This document shows positions 16,767-26,848 of a stretch of 64,000 bases of DNA, piece after piece. Made by a program: the position numbers and the translations under genes. Under the pieces are notes generated by a model that searched no databases, was not told the DNA's origin, and saw only the letters and a program-made list of their open reading frames with translations. The stretch is from an uncultured Kiloniellaceae bacterium (GTDB taxonomy: Bacteria > Pseudomonadota > Alphaproteobacteria > Kiloniellales > Kiloniellaceae): contig CANLSF010000003.1 in the NCBI GenBank assembly GCA_947493695.1, positions 310,001-374,000 on the forward strand. The letters run 5' to 3'. The first letter of the stretch is position 1. Each line of letters begins with the position of its first letter.

Positions 16767-17261
16767 ATGGCTGTCCATTTTGCGATCCAGTCCAGACCCA
16801 ACTATCATCTGGACCGGCGTGCTGCTGCGCTGCTGTTTTTGCTGGCCGCTGGCGCATTCGGATATTGGTATCTGCACTTCAGTGACATATCGGACGCCTT
16901 CGCCCAGGAGTCCGTGCCCGCGCAGGGCGAGGTCGTCGCTCTGCGTGATCGCAGCTGCGGCCTGACCGACTATTGTATCGATGGGCAGAACAGCCTTCAC
17001 ATGGTGACCGTAGTCTTTCGGGACGGTGCGGGACAGCGGCACCGTTCGGTGGCCGAGTTTCGTTCCCTCGATCACAGCATCGGGGATGAGGTTGAGATCC
17101 GCTATCTCGCAACGAACCCCAAATCCATTATCGCCGGCGATTCCGGACCCGCGCAAAAAACCTGGACCATCATCCGTATCCAGCTTGCGATTGGACTGAT
17201 CATCACCACTCTCTTCTCCATAGGATTTTTTCTTCCGAAGGGTATGCTGACGAAGTATTGA
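16767..17261 (+). CDS. DUF3592-type membrane protein
   Basis: 164 residues with two membrane segments (about 20-38 and 137-155) flanking an extracytoplasmic beta-rich part. The layout, with CGLTDYC near residue 65, VTVVFRDGAGQRH and VEIRYLATNPKSI, matches DUF3592 proteins, whose function is unknown. The two Cys may form a disulfide. No clear Shine-Dalgarno precedes the ATG, so the start is uncertain. A decayed tandem copy lies just upstream. Confidence 0.7.
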   Translation: MAVHFAIQSRPNYHLDRRAAALLFLLAAGAFGYWYLHFSDISDAFAQESVPAQGEVVALRDRSCGLTDYCIDGQNSLHMVTVVFRDGAGQRHRSVAEFRSLDHSIGDEVEIRYLATNPKSIIAGDSGPAQKTWTIIRIQLAIGLIITTLFSIGFFLPKGMLTKY

Positions 17262-17431
17262 AGCCCTCAATCTATATCGCGCCGGTCTTCGATCCTTCTG
17301 CAACAGGACGGAAATTACATCCGCTCGGATCCAGTCTCCGGACAGCCTGATCAGAAAAATTGAACCTTTCCTCAGGGTCACGCGACCTATCCTGAATCGG
17401 TTCCTAGCCAACATTCAGGTCTCTGCAGGTC

Positions 17432-18178
17432 ATGATGCTATTGCGCGTTTTATCGCCTTCCCTCCTCTCCGCCGCTCTTACGGCTCTCGTCTTCTGCACC
17501 CCAGCACCGTCTCAGGCAACACCGCCCCGCGCTCTTTCCGTCGAAGACGTGCTCTTTGGCGAGAACGCGACACACCTCTTTGTGCTTCGAACCGTCAGCG
17601 ACAATCTGGAAACCCACATGACGGAGCTTACGGACACGCTCCTGATCGCAATCAACCTGCAGAACGGTCTGGAAGACAATGCCTGGCCGGTTCAGCGCAC
17701 TCTGGAATCAGGTGACGTCTTCACGCGCGCGCCCGAAGACCGCATACGCAACCTATCCATCGCAGATCAGATCAACCCCTTTGACCTCCTGGCAAAAGAG
17801 AACGCGCGCCCGCTTCTTGACAGTGCGGCCAAGACCGTGACCGACGCGCGCCTTCAGAAATGGTACAGCAAAGACAACTACGCCATTGGCCGTTGGATCG
17901 GGACGCCGGAATTCGAGCTCTCCTTTTCCCGACTTAAGGCAAGTATCGAGACAAGCTTTCAAATGATCCGCACCACCCTTCCCGCATACAGCGAAGGATA
18001 CGACCCGCTCACTGACACCGCCTTTTCGAATTTTGAGAAGTGCCAAACCACACGGCTTTATCTCACGCGGCCACAACCGGCCGATCGCCTGCGGGTCTTC
18101 ACCAAGCTGCGTTGCTTCGATCAGGAAAACGCTATCTGGAGCTGGCTCTATATGGCTGTTCCGGAAGTCGGCGAGTAA
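17432..18178 (+). CDS. Exported protein of unknown function
   Basis: 248 residues with a signal peptide (hydrophobic about 6-25, cleavage after PSQA near 30). The mature part is mixed alpha/beta with no motif I know. Two Cys are near the C-terminus (EKCQTTRLYLTRP, KLRCFDQENA). A second ATG one codon downstream is equally good. Starts 170 bases after the DUF3592 gene, probably separately transcribed. Probably periplasmic. Confidence 0.65.
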   Translation: MMLLRVLSPSLLSAALTALVFCTPAPSQATPPRALSVEDVLFGENATHLFVLRTVSDNLETHMTELTDTLLIAINLQNGLEDNAWPVQRTLESGDVFTRAPEDRIRNLSIADQINPFDLLAKENARPLLDSAAKTVTDARLQKWYSKDNYAIGRWIGTPEFELSFSRLKASIETSFQMIRTTLPAYSEGYDPLTDTAFSNFEKCQTTRLYLTRPQPADRLRVFTKLRCFDQENAIWSWLYMAVPEVGE

Positions 18179-18740
18179 CGCCGAGTTCCCCAGCAGTAAG
18201 CCCCAACGTCAAAAGATTATTGTAAGCTGGTATCCGGCAAGAGAGTCGAAGCCTCACCATCTCAGCGTCGTCTCAATGCCGGTTGGGCAAGCGTTATCTT
18301 TTCTCACGCTTTCGGATAGATTCCGCGGATCGGATGAAACTTGGCGACGCGGCGCCAGCGCGGAATATTGCAGTGCCCGGAGCGTCGCGCGAAATGAAGG
18401 AAGTGAGTCATTACATCCCGCGAACGTTTGCGGAATGCGGCACCGGCCATGGCCCTCACGGAAACGCGTGTGCCGGCGTGTCGTTCAGCAAGGAATAGAT
18501 CGCCTGAAGATCTACCAGGCGCAATACGGCAGAAGCGAGTCTGCTGAGCGCTTCGGCCACGAGAGGTTTCGTCGGGGACAGACGCCGGTCGGCGGATAAG
18601 ACCGGACCGAAGCGCCCCTGGAGCGCGACCGTCCCTGAGCGGAAGATTCAGGAACGCGCATCGCTCTTCGAGAGAAAATGAAACCGAAAATGCTATCGGT
18701 CTCAAATGCAAGCTGAAGACCTTTTGAGCATTGTGTGCTT
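18179..18740. other. Intergenic, no supported gene
   Basis: 560 bases between convergent genes. Several overlapping frames on both strands lack ribosome sites and family resemblance, and their composition suggests chance. Possibly old decayed coding sequence. Confidence 0.45.
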
Positions 18741-19055
18741 CTAGATCTCTGGATCCGTGTTGAGGGCAACCGCCTCTTTCTCGCGCCAGCCTTCACCGGC
18801 GGCGACCAGACAGCTCTTGCCGTCAGGGGTCGACATAATAATCGTCCAGGTGTTGCCATCGCCAGTGCTCAGCACTTCAACAAGGCCGCCCTTGCTGGTC
18901 AAGCCGACTGCCACTGGGGCTTCACTGTATTTCTTTGCGAGAGTCTTGAGGATCTTGTCCCGGCTGTCACACTGTGATTGAGCGAGGGCCGGTGTCGAGG
19001 CAATCGTCGCAGCGATTGCGAGGCCTAGACCCAGAGTTACGGATTTCAACATCAC
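18741..19055 (-). CDS. Small exported protein, paralogue of 25263-25580
   Basis: 104 residues with a clear signal peptide ending ALAQS near residue 26. The mature part has QCDSRDKILKTLAKKY, APVAVGLTSKGGLVEVL, GNTWTIIMSTPDG and SCLVAAGEGW. The two Cys could bridge. The gene at 25263 has the same blocks. Such short periplasmic proteins are common in alphaproteobacteria and uncharacterised. A good GGAGCG site precedes the start, which may be either of two adjacent ATG codons. Confidence 0.75.
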   Translation of the reverse strand: MMLKSVTLGLGLAIAATIASTPALAQSQCDSRDKILKTLAKKYSEAPVAVGLTSKGGLVEVLSTGDGNTWTIIMSTPDGKSCLVAAGEGWREKEAVALNTDPEI

Positions 19056-19419
19056 GCGCTCCTTTCCGCACCGGAAATAGAAGGATATCTGGTCGGCGCG
19101 TGAAAATACGGTGACAGATCTTAGTAAACTTAAAGCGAAGAACTGATTAATCAGCTATTAATGCGAAATAAACAGAATAAGTAACATCTATCGTTATTTT
19201 GCCATATTTTCCTATTTTGAGAATACAATTTCCACATTCAAGAAAACAAAATTACGCAGTATTTTTGGTAACTTACGGCTCAATCATGAATACAGACGCA
19301 AGGAAAATCGACAAATTATAAGATTATCTCCCCGGCGAACGCAGACACTCCGAAAGACTTTATCGCAAGGAAAAGTTTAGCAGGGTGTCGACAGAAAACT
19401 CGATTTTCACTTAGTCCAA
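19056..19419. other. AT-rich intergenic region
   Basis: Very AT-rich 364 bases between two minus-strand genes. It presumably holds the promoter of 18741-19055 and the 3' end of the acyltransferase unit. No convincing gene or hairpin. Confidence 0.5.
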
Positions 19420-21288
19420 CTACTCAACCGACCGAAGTTTCAATGCCTCGACAACGAGTGGATGCGTAGTCAGCCTGTCGCCTAGAAATTTTGCCCCGGC
19501 TTTTGTCAGATGGGTACCATCGTACGACAGCAATGCAGCATCAGCGTCGAATAGGGGGCAAGCCCAATTCTGACCGCAAATCAGAGCTTGAACATCAACG
19601 TACGAATCACTGGAAATCATCTTTTCTATGGATGCGTTGAGTATCGGCCTGACGGTGTTTTGCAGTTTCATCCGGTCATCTAAATTTGTCCGAAGCAACA
19701 ACTCTACATCGATTTTACCAAAATTCTTTTTGCCGAACACAAGCGTCCTAGCGTTCGACGCTGCTTGGATGTTCTTCAAAGTCTCAGGCAAAAATGGAAC
19801 TTGCCAATCCAACCAGGATGACACGAGCCATATGGCATCGGCTTCAGCTAGAAGCTGACGAACCTCATTGCTCTCATACCACCCCCTACGGACACAGTTC
19901 GGCCAATGAACAGGGTCAACCATCGAGCTCAGGGTACTTCCTACGAGCAGGTTTCCGCACTGCTTAGTGATTTTGTGTGTGGAAATCTGAAGTCGTTCTG
20001 AAATTCCAGCTTCATAGAGCGCATTGACAATGTCTTCGCCATAGCTGTCACCAACGACAAACAGTTTGATTCGGTCGTCCGCAATGAACGGCTTCAGTTC
20101 GCGTTGCGCAAAACGCCTATGGACGTATTTGCCCTGTTCGGACGTGTTGAGGGTTACCAGGAAACGGTCATGCTCAGGATAACGTCCGGCGAAACCGTCG
20201 GTCTTCACGAAGGCAAAAGCAGATGCATTAAGAACAATGAATAACAATACGACGGTCTGTAGAAGTCGCCTGAGACTTACACGCTGACGGTTTCTGAAAG
20301 GCCGTTCTACATAACGCCAGCTCAACCAGCCGAGCACAAACGCCAATGCAATCAGCACAAGAGAGGTCGATGCTGTGAGGAACCCACTTAGCCTGCCAAA
20401 AGCGAAAAGCGGCTGATGCCACAGATACGTGCTGTAACTGATCAACCCGATCGCGACCAACAAAGGCAGTGACAACACCCGTGCAACCAAAGTCTCTGGC
20501 GACGCGAACAGAATGATCAAGGCCGTGCCCAGTACAGGAATCACCCCGTAGAGAGAGGGAAAAGGCGTGCTTTCGTCAAAGACGACAACTGAAAATCCGA
20601 TCAGCACCGCCCCCAACAGCGACAGAAGCTCTTGACCTTTTACGTTCTCCTTGCCGAAAAGGTAAAATGCACAAAGCGCTCCAACGAGCAATTCCCAAAC
20701 ACGAGAAGGCGCCAGGAAGAAATTTGCGTGCGGCTGGTGGCGCCAGCCCCACTCTGCCATACCCAAGCTGGCGAGCAGGGCGAGCATCAATAGGCCGACA
20801 AGCCAACGCTGTCCATAACGCCAGAGCAGAGTCACAACCACTGGAAATACAATATAGTACTGTTCTTCAACCGCTAGACTCCAGGTGTGGAGCAAAGGCT
20901 TCACGTCCGATGCGCCGGCGAAGTAACCGCTCTGCATCCAAAATAGGACGTTCGAAACAAAAGCCGACACGGCCATGATGCTCTTACCGAAGTCGACCAA
21001 TTGACTCGGCAGCATCCATATCCACGCCAGAGGCAGACACACCAACATCACAAAGATCAAGGGAGGTAGAATCCGCCGCGCGCGTCTTTCGTAAAAGTTA
21101 GCGATCGAAAAGCGACCTTCCTGCTTTTCAGAAATGATGATCGACGTAATTAAATAACCACTGATAACGAAAAACACGTCGACGCCGATGAAACCGCCGC
21201 GAAACCAGTCAAAACCAGCGTGGAACAGAATCACCGGCACAACGGCAATGGCCCTCAGGCCGTCAATCTCTCGACGATATTGCATCAA
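19420..21288 (-). CDS. OafA/YrhL-type acyltransferase with SGNH domain
   Basis: 622 residues. The N-terminus YRREIDGLRAIAVV and ILFHAGF is the start of the acyltransferase-3 domain with its catalytic His, followed by ten or so membrane segments to about residue 360. The C-terminal part is a periplasmic SGNH hydrolase-like domain with VVGDSYGED near 412 (GDS block) and DGTHLTKAG near 597 (Asp-x-x-His). Proteins of this layout move acetyl groups onto O-antigen or other surface sugars. Single gene, no sugar-biosynthesis neighbours, so the acceptor is unknown. Confidence 0.9.
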   Translation of the reverse strand: MMQYRREIDGLRAIAVVPVILFHAGFDWFRGGFIGVDVFFVISGYLITSIIISEKQEGRFSIANFYERRARRILPPLIFVMLVCLPLAWIWMLPSQLVDFGKSIMAVSAFVSNVLFWMQSGYFAGASDVKPLLHTWSLAVEEQYYIVFPVVVTLLWRYGQRWLVGLLMLALLASLGMAEWGWRHQPHANFFLAPSRVWELLVGALCAFYLFGKENVKGQELLSLLGAVLIGFSVVVFDESTPFPSLYGVIPVLGTALIILFASPETLVARVLSLPLLVAIGLISYSTYLWHQPLFAFGRLSGFLTASTSLVLIALAFVLGWLSWRYVERPFRNRQRVSLRRLLQTVVLLFIVLNASAFAFVKTDGFAGRYPEHDRFLVTLNTSEQGKYVHRRFAQRELKPFIADDRIKLFVVGDSYGEDIVNALYEAGISERLQISTHKITKQCGNLLVGSTLSSMVDPVHWPNCVRRGWYESNEVRQLLAEADAIWLVSSWLDWQVPFLPETLKNIQAASNARTLVFGKKNFGKIDVELLLRTNLDDRMKLQNTVRPILNASIEKMISSDSYVDVQALICGQNWACPLFDADAALLSYDGTHLTKAGAKFLGDRLTTHPLVVEALKLRSVE

Positions 21289-22175
21289 TAAAACTCAGGA
21301 ACAAAAAAAACACGATCAACATAACGTCACGTACCATCGAATAGTTCCCAACCTACTCGTCGTCAATTGATCTGTAATAATTTACCTGAATGGGGCGCAA
21401 TCAAACTGGTCGCTTCGATCATAGAGTTGTCCATGAGTTTTTCGAATCGTTCAAAGATGGGTTAAAATGCGATTCAAGTCCTCTCATAGCAAAAGGAGGC
21501 AAAAATGCCGAACCCGTCACTGTTCGATAAATATTCGAGAACCCATTACGGGAGCTATTCCAAACTGCGACACATCACACTCAATGCCAAGGCTCTCGTT
21601 GCGTCGATTTGCAACGCCTAAGGGTCCGAGAATTTGCTCCGCGCCACTGTTCCGCTTGCCGCTGAGGTCGTGAAATGCGAGGAAGAATGAATGTCCCTCC
21701 CCAAACTCCAAAGACTGAGGCTTGTTCATCGGGTACTGCACCGACAGAAATGAGCACTGACTCTACTGCGTCAACATTGCCGACGACGGCAGCGAATGGC
21801 GCATCTATCTGGATGCGAAGGCCATCAGTCTTTTTGCTGGCTCGTTGACAGTGGGATCGGCCTTAGAACAAACAGCGACGATGGGGGAGGTCTGGAATAC
21901 CGGAATCACCGGGGCGGTTGTTTGCGTCGCGGATCACCTTGATCGAGTGAAACGCTTTTTGATCAGGTGAGAAAACGCAGGCACCGCTTTGTGGTCGAGA
22001 ACCTCATTACTAGCCGCTCTGCGCAGTCAGACTTCAATCACGCAGGTAGTAAACTGAAGGCTCACGGGTCCGTTCGACTCTATGAACAGGAAATCCCGGA
22101 TTCTGTGAAAACAAGCCCTCGTACTTGCCGCGGCGCTCACTAAATGCAAGGAAGTCATGTCCCGATTAGGATAGT
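21289..22175. other. Gene-poor region with a coding-like fragment
   Basis: About 890 bases. On the plus strand a frame near 21775-21970 reads GSEWRIYLDAKAISLF then TMGEVWNTGITGAVV and VKRFLIR-stop, which looks protein-like but has no start and breaks upstream, so it is probably a gene remnant. Nothing else could be supported. Confidence 0.4.
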
Positions 22176-22214
22176 GTGACGCAGACATCAGTAAATAGGG
22201 CTAGGAGCCAGCAA

Positions 22215-23174
22215 GTGTTAAGCGCCGAAATGCGATACGACCTCAACGAATGGTTCACCGGTCGGAAGAAGCTGGTCATCGGTCTTGTGATCCTTCTGCT
22301 GCTGCTCGTCTTCTATCCCGTCGGCATGCTGCTGAACCACACCATCAACGACAATGTCGACTTCACCCTGGCGGAGGAAGAACTCACACCAGGCGGCAGC
22401 CGGGCCGTTGCCATGTCCGTCGCCCTGATCGAGCGCGAGGTCGAGCAGACCGGCTGGGTTGCGAACAAACCTTTCCCCTTCCCTTCTTCCCTGCTCGACA
22501 ACATGCCGAACTTTCAGATCGGTCTGATGTACGCTATGTCGCGCTTTTCCATTGAAATGACCGACGAACTTGGGCGTTCGCGCGGCTCCAGCCAGGTCGA
22601 CCCGGATCTGGACAAGGCCTCGGGCCTGCTGAAGTACGATGGCAGGATCTGGATCTGGGACCCCTCGACCTCACTGCTGCCGACCGCCAGCGCCGATCGA
22701 CAGTATATTGCCGGCAAGAAGGCGCTGGTCAGCTATAACCGGCGACTGGCACAGGGTCAGGCAGTGTTCGACCGGCGCGCCGACAACCTGATCGCTTTCC
22801 TCGACCGGGTGGGCGCAGATCTGGGCAGTTCCTCGGCCTCGCTGGATTTGCGCGCCAATGCTTCCTCGGCGGGCTGGTTCGACCTCGCTGCCGACGACGT
22901 CTTCTACGCCACCAAGGGCCGCCTTTACGGCTATTATATGATTCTGCGCGAGCTGGGGGTCGATTATCAGGACACGATCAATGAAAAGCGTGTCGGCGTG
23001 GTCTGGCAGAAGATGCTCGACAACTTGCGGACCGCGGCCGAGATGGACCCCTTGATCATCTCCAACGGCTATAACGACGGCCTTTTCATGCCCAGCCACC
23101 TTGCGGTTCAGGGCTTTTACCTCCTGCGCGCCCGCACGCAGCTGAAGGAAGTCGCCAACATCCTGCTGAAGTAA
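22215..23174 (+). CDS. DUF2333 family membrane-anchored protein
   Basis: 319 residues from the GTG at 22215, preferred because AGGAG lies 7 bases upstream. A longer frame starts at GTG 22176. One membrane anchor near residues 17-40 (LVIGLVILLLLLVFYP) precedes a large extracytoplasmic part with GGSRAVAMSVALIERE, TGWVANKPFPFPSS, QIGLMYAMSRF, and AGWFDLAADDVFYATKG. This matches the DUF2333 family, which is widespread in proteobacteria, of unknown function and about this length. Single gene. Confidence 0.8.
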   Translation: MLSAEMRYDLNEWFTGRKKLVIGLVILLLLLVFYPVGMLLNHTINDNVDFTLAEEELTPGGSRAVAMSVALIEREVEQTGWVANKPFPFPSSLLDNMPNFQIGLMYAMSRFSIEMTDELGRSRGSSQVDPDLDKASGLLKYDGRIWIWDPSTSLLPTASADRQYIAGKKALVSYNRRLAQGQAVFDRRADNLIAFLDRVGADLGSSSASLDLRANASSAGWFDLAADDVFYATKGRLYGYYMILRELGVDYQDTINEKRVGVVWQKMLDNLRTAAEMDPLIISNGYNDGLFMPSHLAVQGFYLLRARTQLKEVANILLK

Positions 23175-23468
23175 CCCGGGTCCGGCGGCACCATGCCCAG
23201 GAGTCATCCGGTGACAGACCGGGATTATGGGGCCACCGGAACCTGCCTGCACAAATTATCGCAAGACGCCTGTTTCAGAACCTGAAGATGTCCATTTCGA
23301 CCGCTGTTCAGTCCAAGCTGATTTTGCCCTGTCGTTAACCATTTTCACCACGCCTCCAATCGATCCCCAGGCACCTTGAAAAGCGGCAAAATGCTCTAAA
23401 ATCCAATGACATAAAGAGCTTAACTGGTGGTTTACTTATTTGCCCTAATGTTGTGGCAAATGTATGTC

Positions 23469-24263
23469 ATGTTGAAACATAAACTCCCGGTTTTGGCTGC
23501 TCTCTTTTTGGGCGCCTCGATCCCGGCGCTGGCAGCGAACGAAAGCGCCGGCGACTGCTCGTTCAATGCGACCGCAACGGCTCAGAATCTCTGCCACGAT
23601 CAGGCCGTCATGCGCGATTACGCGCTTGGCCTCACATCGGATACCTTTGTCGATACCCCACCGGTTTCACTCGATAGTGGGAACGCCTCACCTAAAGGTC
23701 CGGGACCACTCTCCCTGCTGCCCGGTGGCTCGACTCAGGCCGCTCGCCAACCGGAAAAGACGTCCGGCGCAAAAGCGCAGCAACCCGTCGCACCCAAGAA
23801 CGAGGTTAAGCCCTCCCGCGCCGTAACCAAGCTGCCAAAAGTAACCGGCACGCTGGACGTGACCGCGCGCACACCGCGCGGCCCAGACGGGTTTAACTCA
23901 CTGGCAACGCTGGATAATACCGCACAGTCTTCACTGGCGCAGAAAACCCCCGGTGCATTCCGGTCTCATACACCGGCCGGCGATGCGCCGCAGCGGCGCT
24001 ACGTTGCCCTTGGCGATTTTGCGACGCCAAACGAAGCAACTGAAGTCGCCCGGAAGTTCAATCTCTGGACACCCCGGATCCAGCATGTCTACGTCAACGG
24101 CCGTCACTTTAGCCGTGTGCTGGTCGGTCCTTTTGCCGACCGCTCCATCAAATCGGTGCAGAAACATCTGGATCAACATGGCTTCAGCACCGCCTGGCCC
24201 CTTCGCGCAACCGCGGACGCAACGCCCGATACGCTGATCGCACGCTATCCCGGCGACGGCTGA
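23469..24263 (+). CDS. Exported SPOR-domain protein
   Basis: 264 residues from the ATG at 23469, which gives a clean signal peptide (KLPVLAALFLGASIPALA). The longer frame from 23427 would spoil it. The middle is a low-complexity Pro/Lys/Ser linker. The C-terminal 75 residues form a SPOR domain (RRYVALGDFATPNEA, then RVLVGPFADRSI, then LDQHGFSTAW). SPOR domains bind denuded peptidoglycan glycan strands, so this is likely a periplasmic septum or wall protein. No division partners are next to it. Confidence 0.8.
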   Translation: MLKHKLPVLAALFLGASIPALAANESAGDCSFNATATAQNLCHDQAVMRDYALGLTSDTFVDTPPVSLDSGNASPKGPGPLSLLPGGSTQAARQPEKTSGAKAQQPVAPKNEVKPSRAVTKLPKVTGTLDVTARTPRGPDGFNSLATLDNTAQSSLAQKTPGAFRSHTPAGDAPQRRYVALGDFATPNEATEVARKFNLWTPRIQHVYVNGRHFSRVLVGPFADRSIKSVQKHLDQHGFSTAWPLRATADATPDTLIARYPGDG

Positions 24264-24554
24264 ACCCTCCTATCAAAACCCTGTAATCACATCCACGTCG
24301 ATGTCCCCACGCCTTATCCGCTCGACCAAAAGTCTTGCCTGCCGGATCGCGGCACAGAAACGCCTCATATCCGCCTGACGATGTGAGATCAGGTTGATTT
24401 TATTCTCATATTCAATAGCTTAAGGGATGGCACTACAGAGCAGTCGCACAGAATTGACCTGGCAGCAGAAGCCCCAAAGCGCTGCCTCGCGCAAGCCAGA
24501 GATTTTTTCGGAAATAGACGTTAGGCCGGTGAAAGCAGCGCCACAATCTGTGGG

Positions 24555-24938
24555 CTACTGCTTTTGCGTTGCCGGAGCAGCTTTGTCTTCCTGCGTGACA
24601 GCCTGCGTCGGAACGACTTTTTGGCCAAGTCCCGCAGAGAAACAGATCAGATCGCCCGTACCGGCCATAAAGCAGTTCAATCGACGGTCAATCCTGAGCT
24701 CTCCACGCTTGATCGCCCCGACACCGTAGGTGTTATCCATAGACTGGGCATGATCCAGATCGTGATATGCGACCCTCAACGGCACGCCCGATGCTGCAGG
24801 AAATGGATTGACGTTCTTCTCGACGGAGGACATCTGAACTGCCAGATCGCGAGCACTATTGGGAACCGAAGCCGCCGCCGGGCTCACAAAGCTCACAAGC
24901 GCTGCGCTCAACAGGATCAATTGGGTTTTTCTAAGCAT
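24555..24938 (-). CDS. Small exported protein of unknown function
   Basis: 127 residues, signal peptide ending PAAA near residue 24, GGGAGAC ribosome site. The mature part contains HDLDHAQSMDNTYGVG, a Cys pair (RLNCFMAG, LICFSAG) that may form a disulfide, and a Gln/Ala-rich C-terminal tail. No family recognised. Confidence 0.6.
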   Translation of the reverse strand: MLRKTQLILLSAALVSFVSPAAASVPNSARDLAVQMSSVEKNVNPFPAASGVPLRVAYHDLDHAQSMDNTYGVGAIKRGELRIDRRLNCFMAGTGDLICFSAGLGQKVVPTQAVTQEDKAAPATQKQ

Positions 24939-25262
24939 TTTGCGTGTCTCCCGTCAAAACCGGCTCAACGCCAACGAATGGCTATCAAGACCTGATTTAT
25001 TCTCACACAAATTGTATAGCGAACTTAAATTAACAAACTGATAATAATTACCAAGCACAGAAGATTAATAAACCCTGTGTTTTATACAAATTATTATCGA
25101 TTTATTTTAAACATGGAGAAAGACGCAGTTGCGGGTTTGACATAAAGCCGCCCGTAGAAGCACCTGCCGATCTAAACGCTCTTATCTATCAAAGCGTGAT
25201 CATACCAAAAGCAGGTCTGACGGCGGGACATGTCCCGCGTCATGTCTTCTTAAAGCTATCGA

Positions 25263-25580
25263 TCAGGCGTCAGGCTCATCAATCATTGGGGCGAGTTTGC
25301 TCGACTCAGCCTGCTGCAGCTTCTTCCAGCCTTGTCCGGCAGCAACCAGGCAGGTGGGACCCTTCGGCGAGGACATAATCAGCGTCCAGGTCTTCCCATC
25401 ACCCGTCGTGAGTATTTCAACGAGACCACCGTTGTTTGTCACTCCAATGGCAACCGGCGCTTCGCTATACTTGGAGGCAAGCGTCTTTAAAATCGCGTCG
25501 CGGTCGTCACACTGTTTTGCAGCAAGCGCCGGAGACGAAGCCATCATCAGGCCGGCGAGCAAAGGAAACACCATACGCAT
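25263..25580 (-). CDS. Small exported protein, paralogue of 18741-19055
   Basis: 105 residues from the ATG at 25580 (AGAGGAA upstream). The longer frame to 25634 would add a polar segment before the signal peptide. Cleavage is likely after ALAA. The mature part shares the pattern QCDDRDAILKTLASKY, APVAIGVTNNGGLVEIL, GKTWTLIMSSPKG and TCLVAAGQGW with the protein at 18741. The C-terminal tails differ. Function unknown, probably periplasmic. Confidence 0.75.
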   Translation of the reverse strand: MRMVFPLLAGLMMASSPALAAKQCDDRDAILKTLASKYSEAPVAIGVTNNGGLVEILTTGDGKTWTLIMSSPKGPTCLVAAGQGWKKLQQAESSKLAPMIDEPDA

Positions 25581-26848
25581 AATCTGTTCCTCTCTTAGGT
25601 TTCTGACCGTAAACAACCCGACCGGCCATGACACAAGAATGACAGACGACCGTTAAGACTTTCTGAAATCCTTGGTTAACAACGCGTTAACAGAAGAATT
25701 AGCGTACGTATTTGTAGGGTTCTCTCCGCCTCTCAATGAAAAATCCGGGTGCAAAAACAAGGAACAAAGCCGCTTCAATGCCTATTCGGTGAAAACGCTG
25801 TTTTTCCCAGGGAATCTTGCGCCGTCGCCAAATATCCAGCGCCATCTCCGGCTGCAAGAAAAGCGCCTCAAGCACTTGGACTTTTAGCTTAAATTTCAAC
25901 TTGAAAAGACTTAATTAAATCACTAATTGCAGGTAATTCTCAATTGGATCGTTGCAATTTGCAAATTGCGTTGCATTTTGCAACGCATCGCGACGAAAGC
26001 AAAGCTGCGGAACAGCGATAATCTTCAGTACGATAGTTCTTTCTGCAGCAGGCTACCCTGCCTCAAACCTGCATATTCCGGCCTTTTTTGTTCAAATCAG
26101 TACAAAAATAAAGACCAGAGAGTCTCCACCCCATAAACTGGCACAGCCCTTGCTACTACACGATGTGGCACTAGCCCTTAGAAACAGATTGCTTGTGTTT
26201 CTAAGTCTATGGAAGTTACAGGGAAAACCAACTCAGCCGACAAAGTATAGTGACGGCGAAGTGGCCCGGGCGTGTCCTGGGCCACTATTTTATTTAAAAG
26301 GGTTTTCACCGCGGCAAAGTCTTTTCGCAGGTTGTTACCCACAGGTAGTGAAAACAACAGGGATAAACACGCGATAGGCTCTCTATCGCCGAGGACTCCC
26401 ATGCTGAAAGGAATGCTTTTGTTCCATCGCCCCGCATCAATCGATGATTGCAAAAATTGTCACCGGCACCCCAGCATCTGTACCTGTTATCCGCTTTTGG
26501 CTCACTCCAAATGCTTCAAGCGCCGTAAGCCAGCGAACAAAAAGTCCACGCGCCCCAGGGATCGACTGGCGAGCAAAATCGCCCAGACCGGCTCGGCTCT
26601 CCTCAAAGCCCGCTAAACCTCTCAGGTATAGATCGTCTGCAGTAGATTGCATTGACAATCGCAGTCGGTCTTCGCCTTCGTCGTCTGACCACCGCGCACA
26701 ATCATCCCAATTCGAGTGAGCTGTCGATCAAAGATTGGCGCTCGGCGGCGCATCTGAGATACTCAAGACTCCAGAGTGCAATCACTCATATCGAATTCCG
26801 GCAAAAGCGCGCATCTGCATTCGCAGTCAGAACGGGAAGAACCGAGTC
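25581..26848. other. Long gene-poor region
   Basis: About 1.27 kb without a gene I can support. Overlapping frames of 60-140 codons on both strands lack ribosome sites and families. It contains one strong hairpin (26261-26295) and the upstream region of the dehydrogenase at 26849. A non-coding RNA ending at the hairpin is possible. Confidence 0.45.
26261..26295 (+). terminator. Strong hairpin followed by T-rich tract
   Basis: GTGGCCC (26261-26267) pairs with GGGCCAC (26279-26285), with further pairing inside the loop, followed by TATTTTATTT. It looks like an intrinsic terminator on the plus strand although no plus-strand gene lies upstream within 2 kb. Confidence 0.6.

Noticed and set aside
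21517-21741. 74-codon minus-strand frame
   Set aside because: No ribosome site, no family; lies within decayed sequence.
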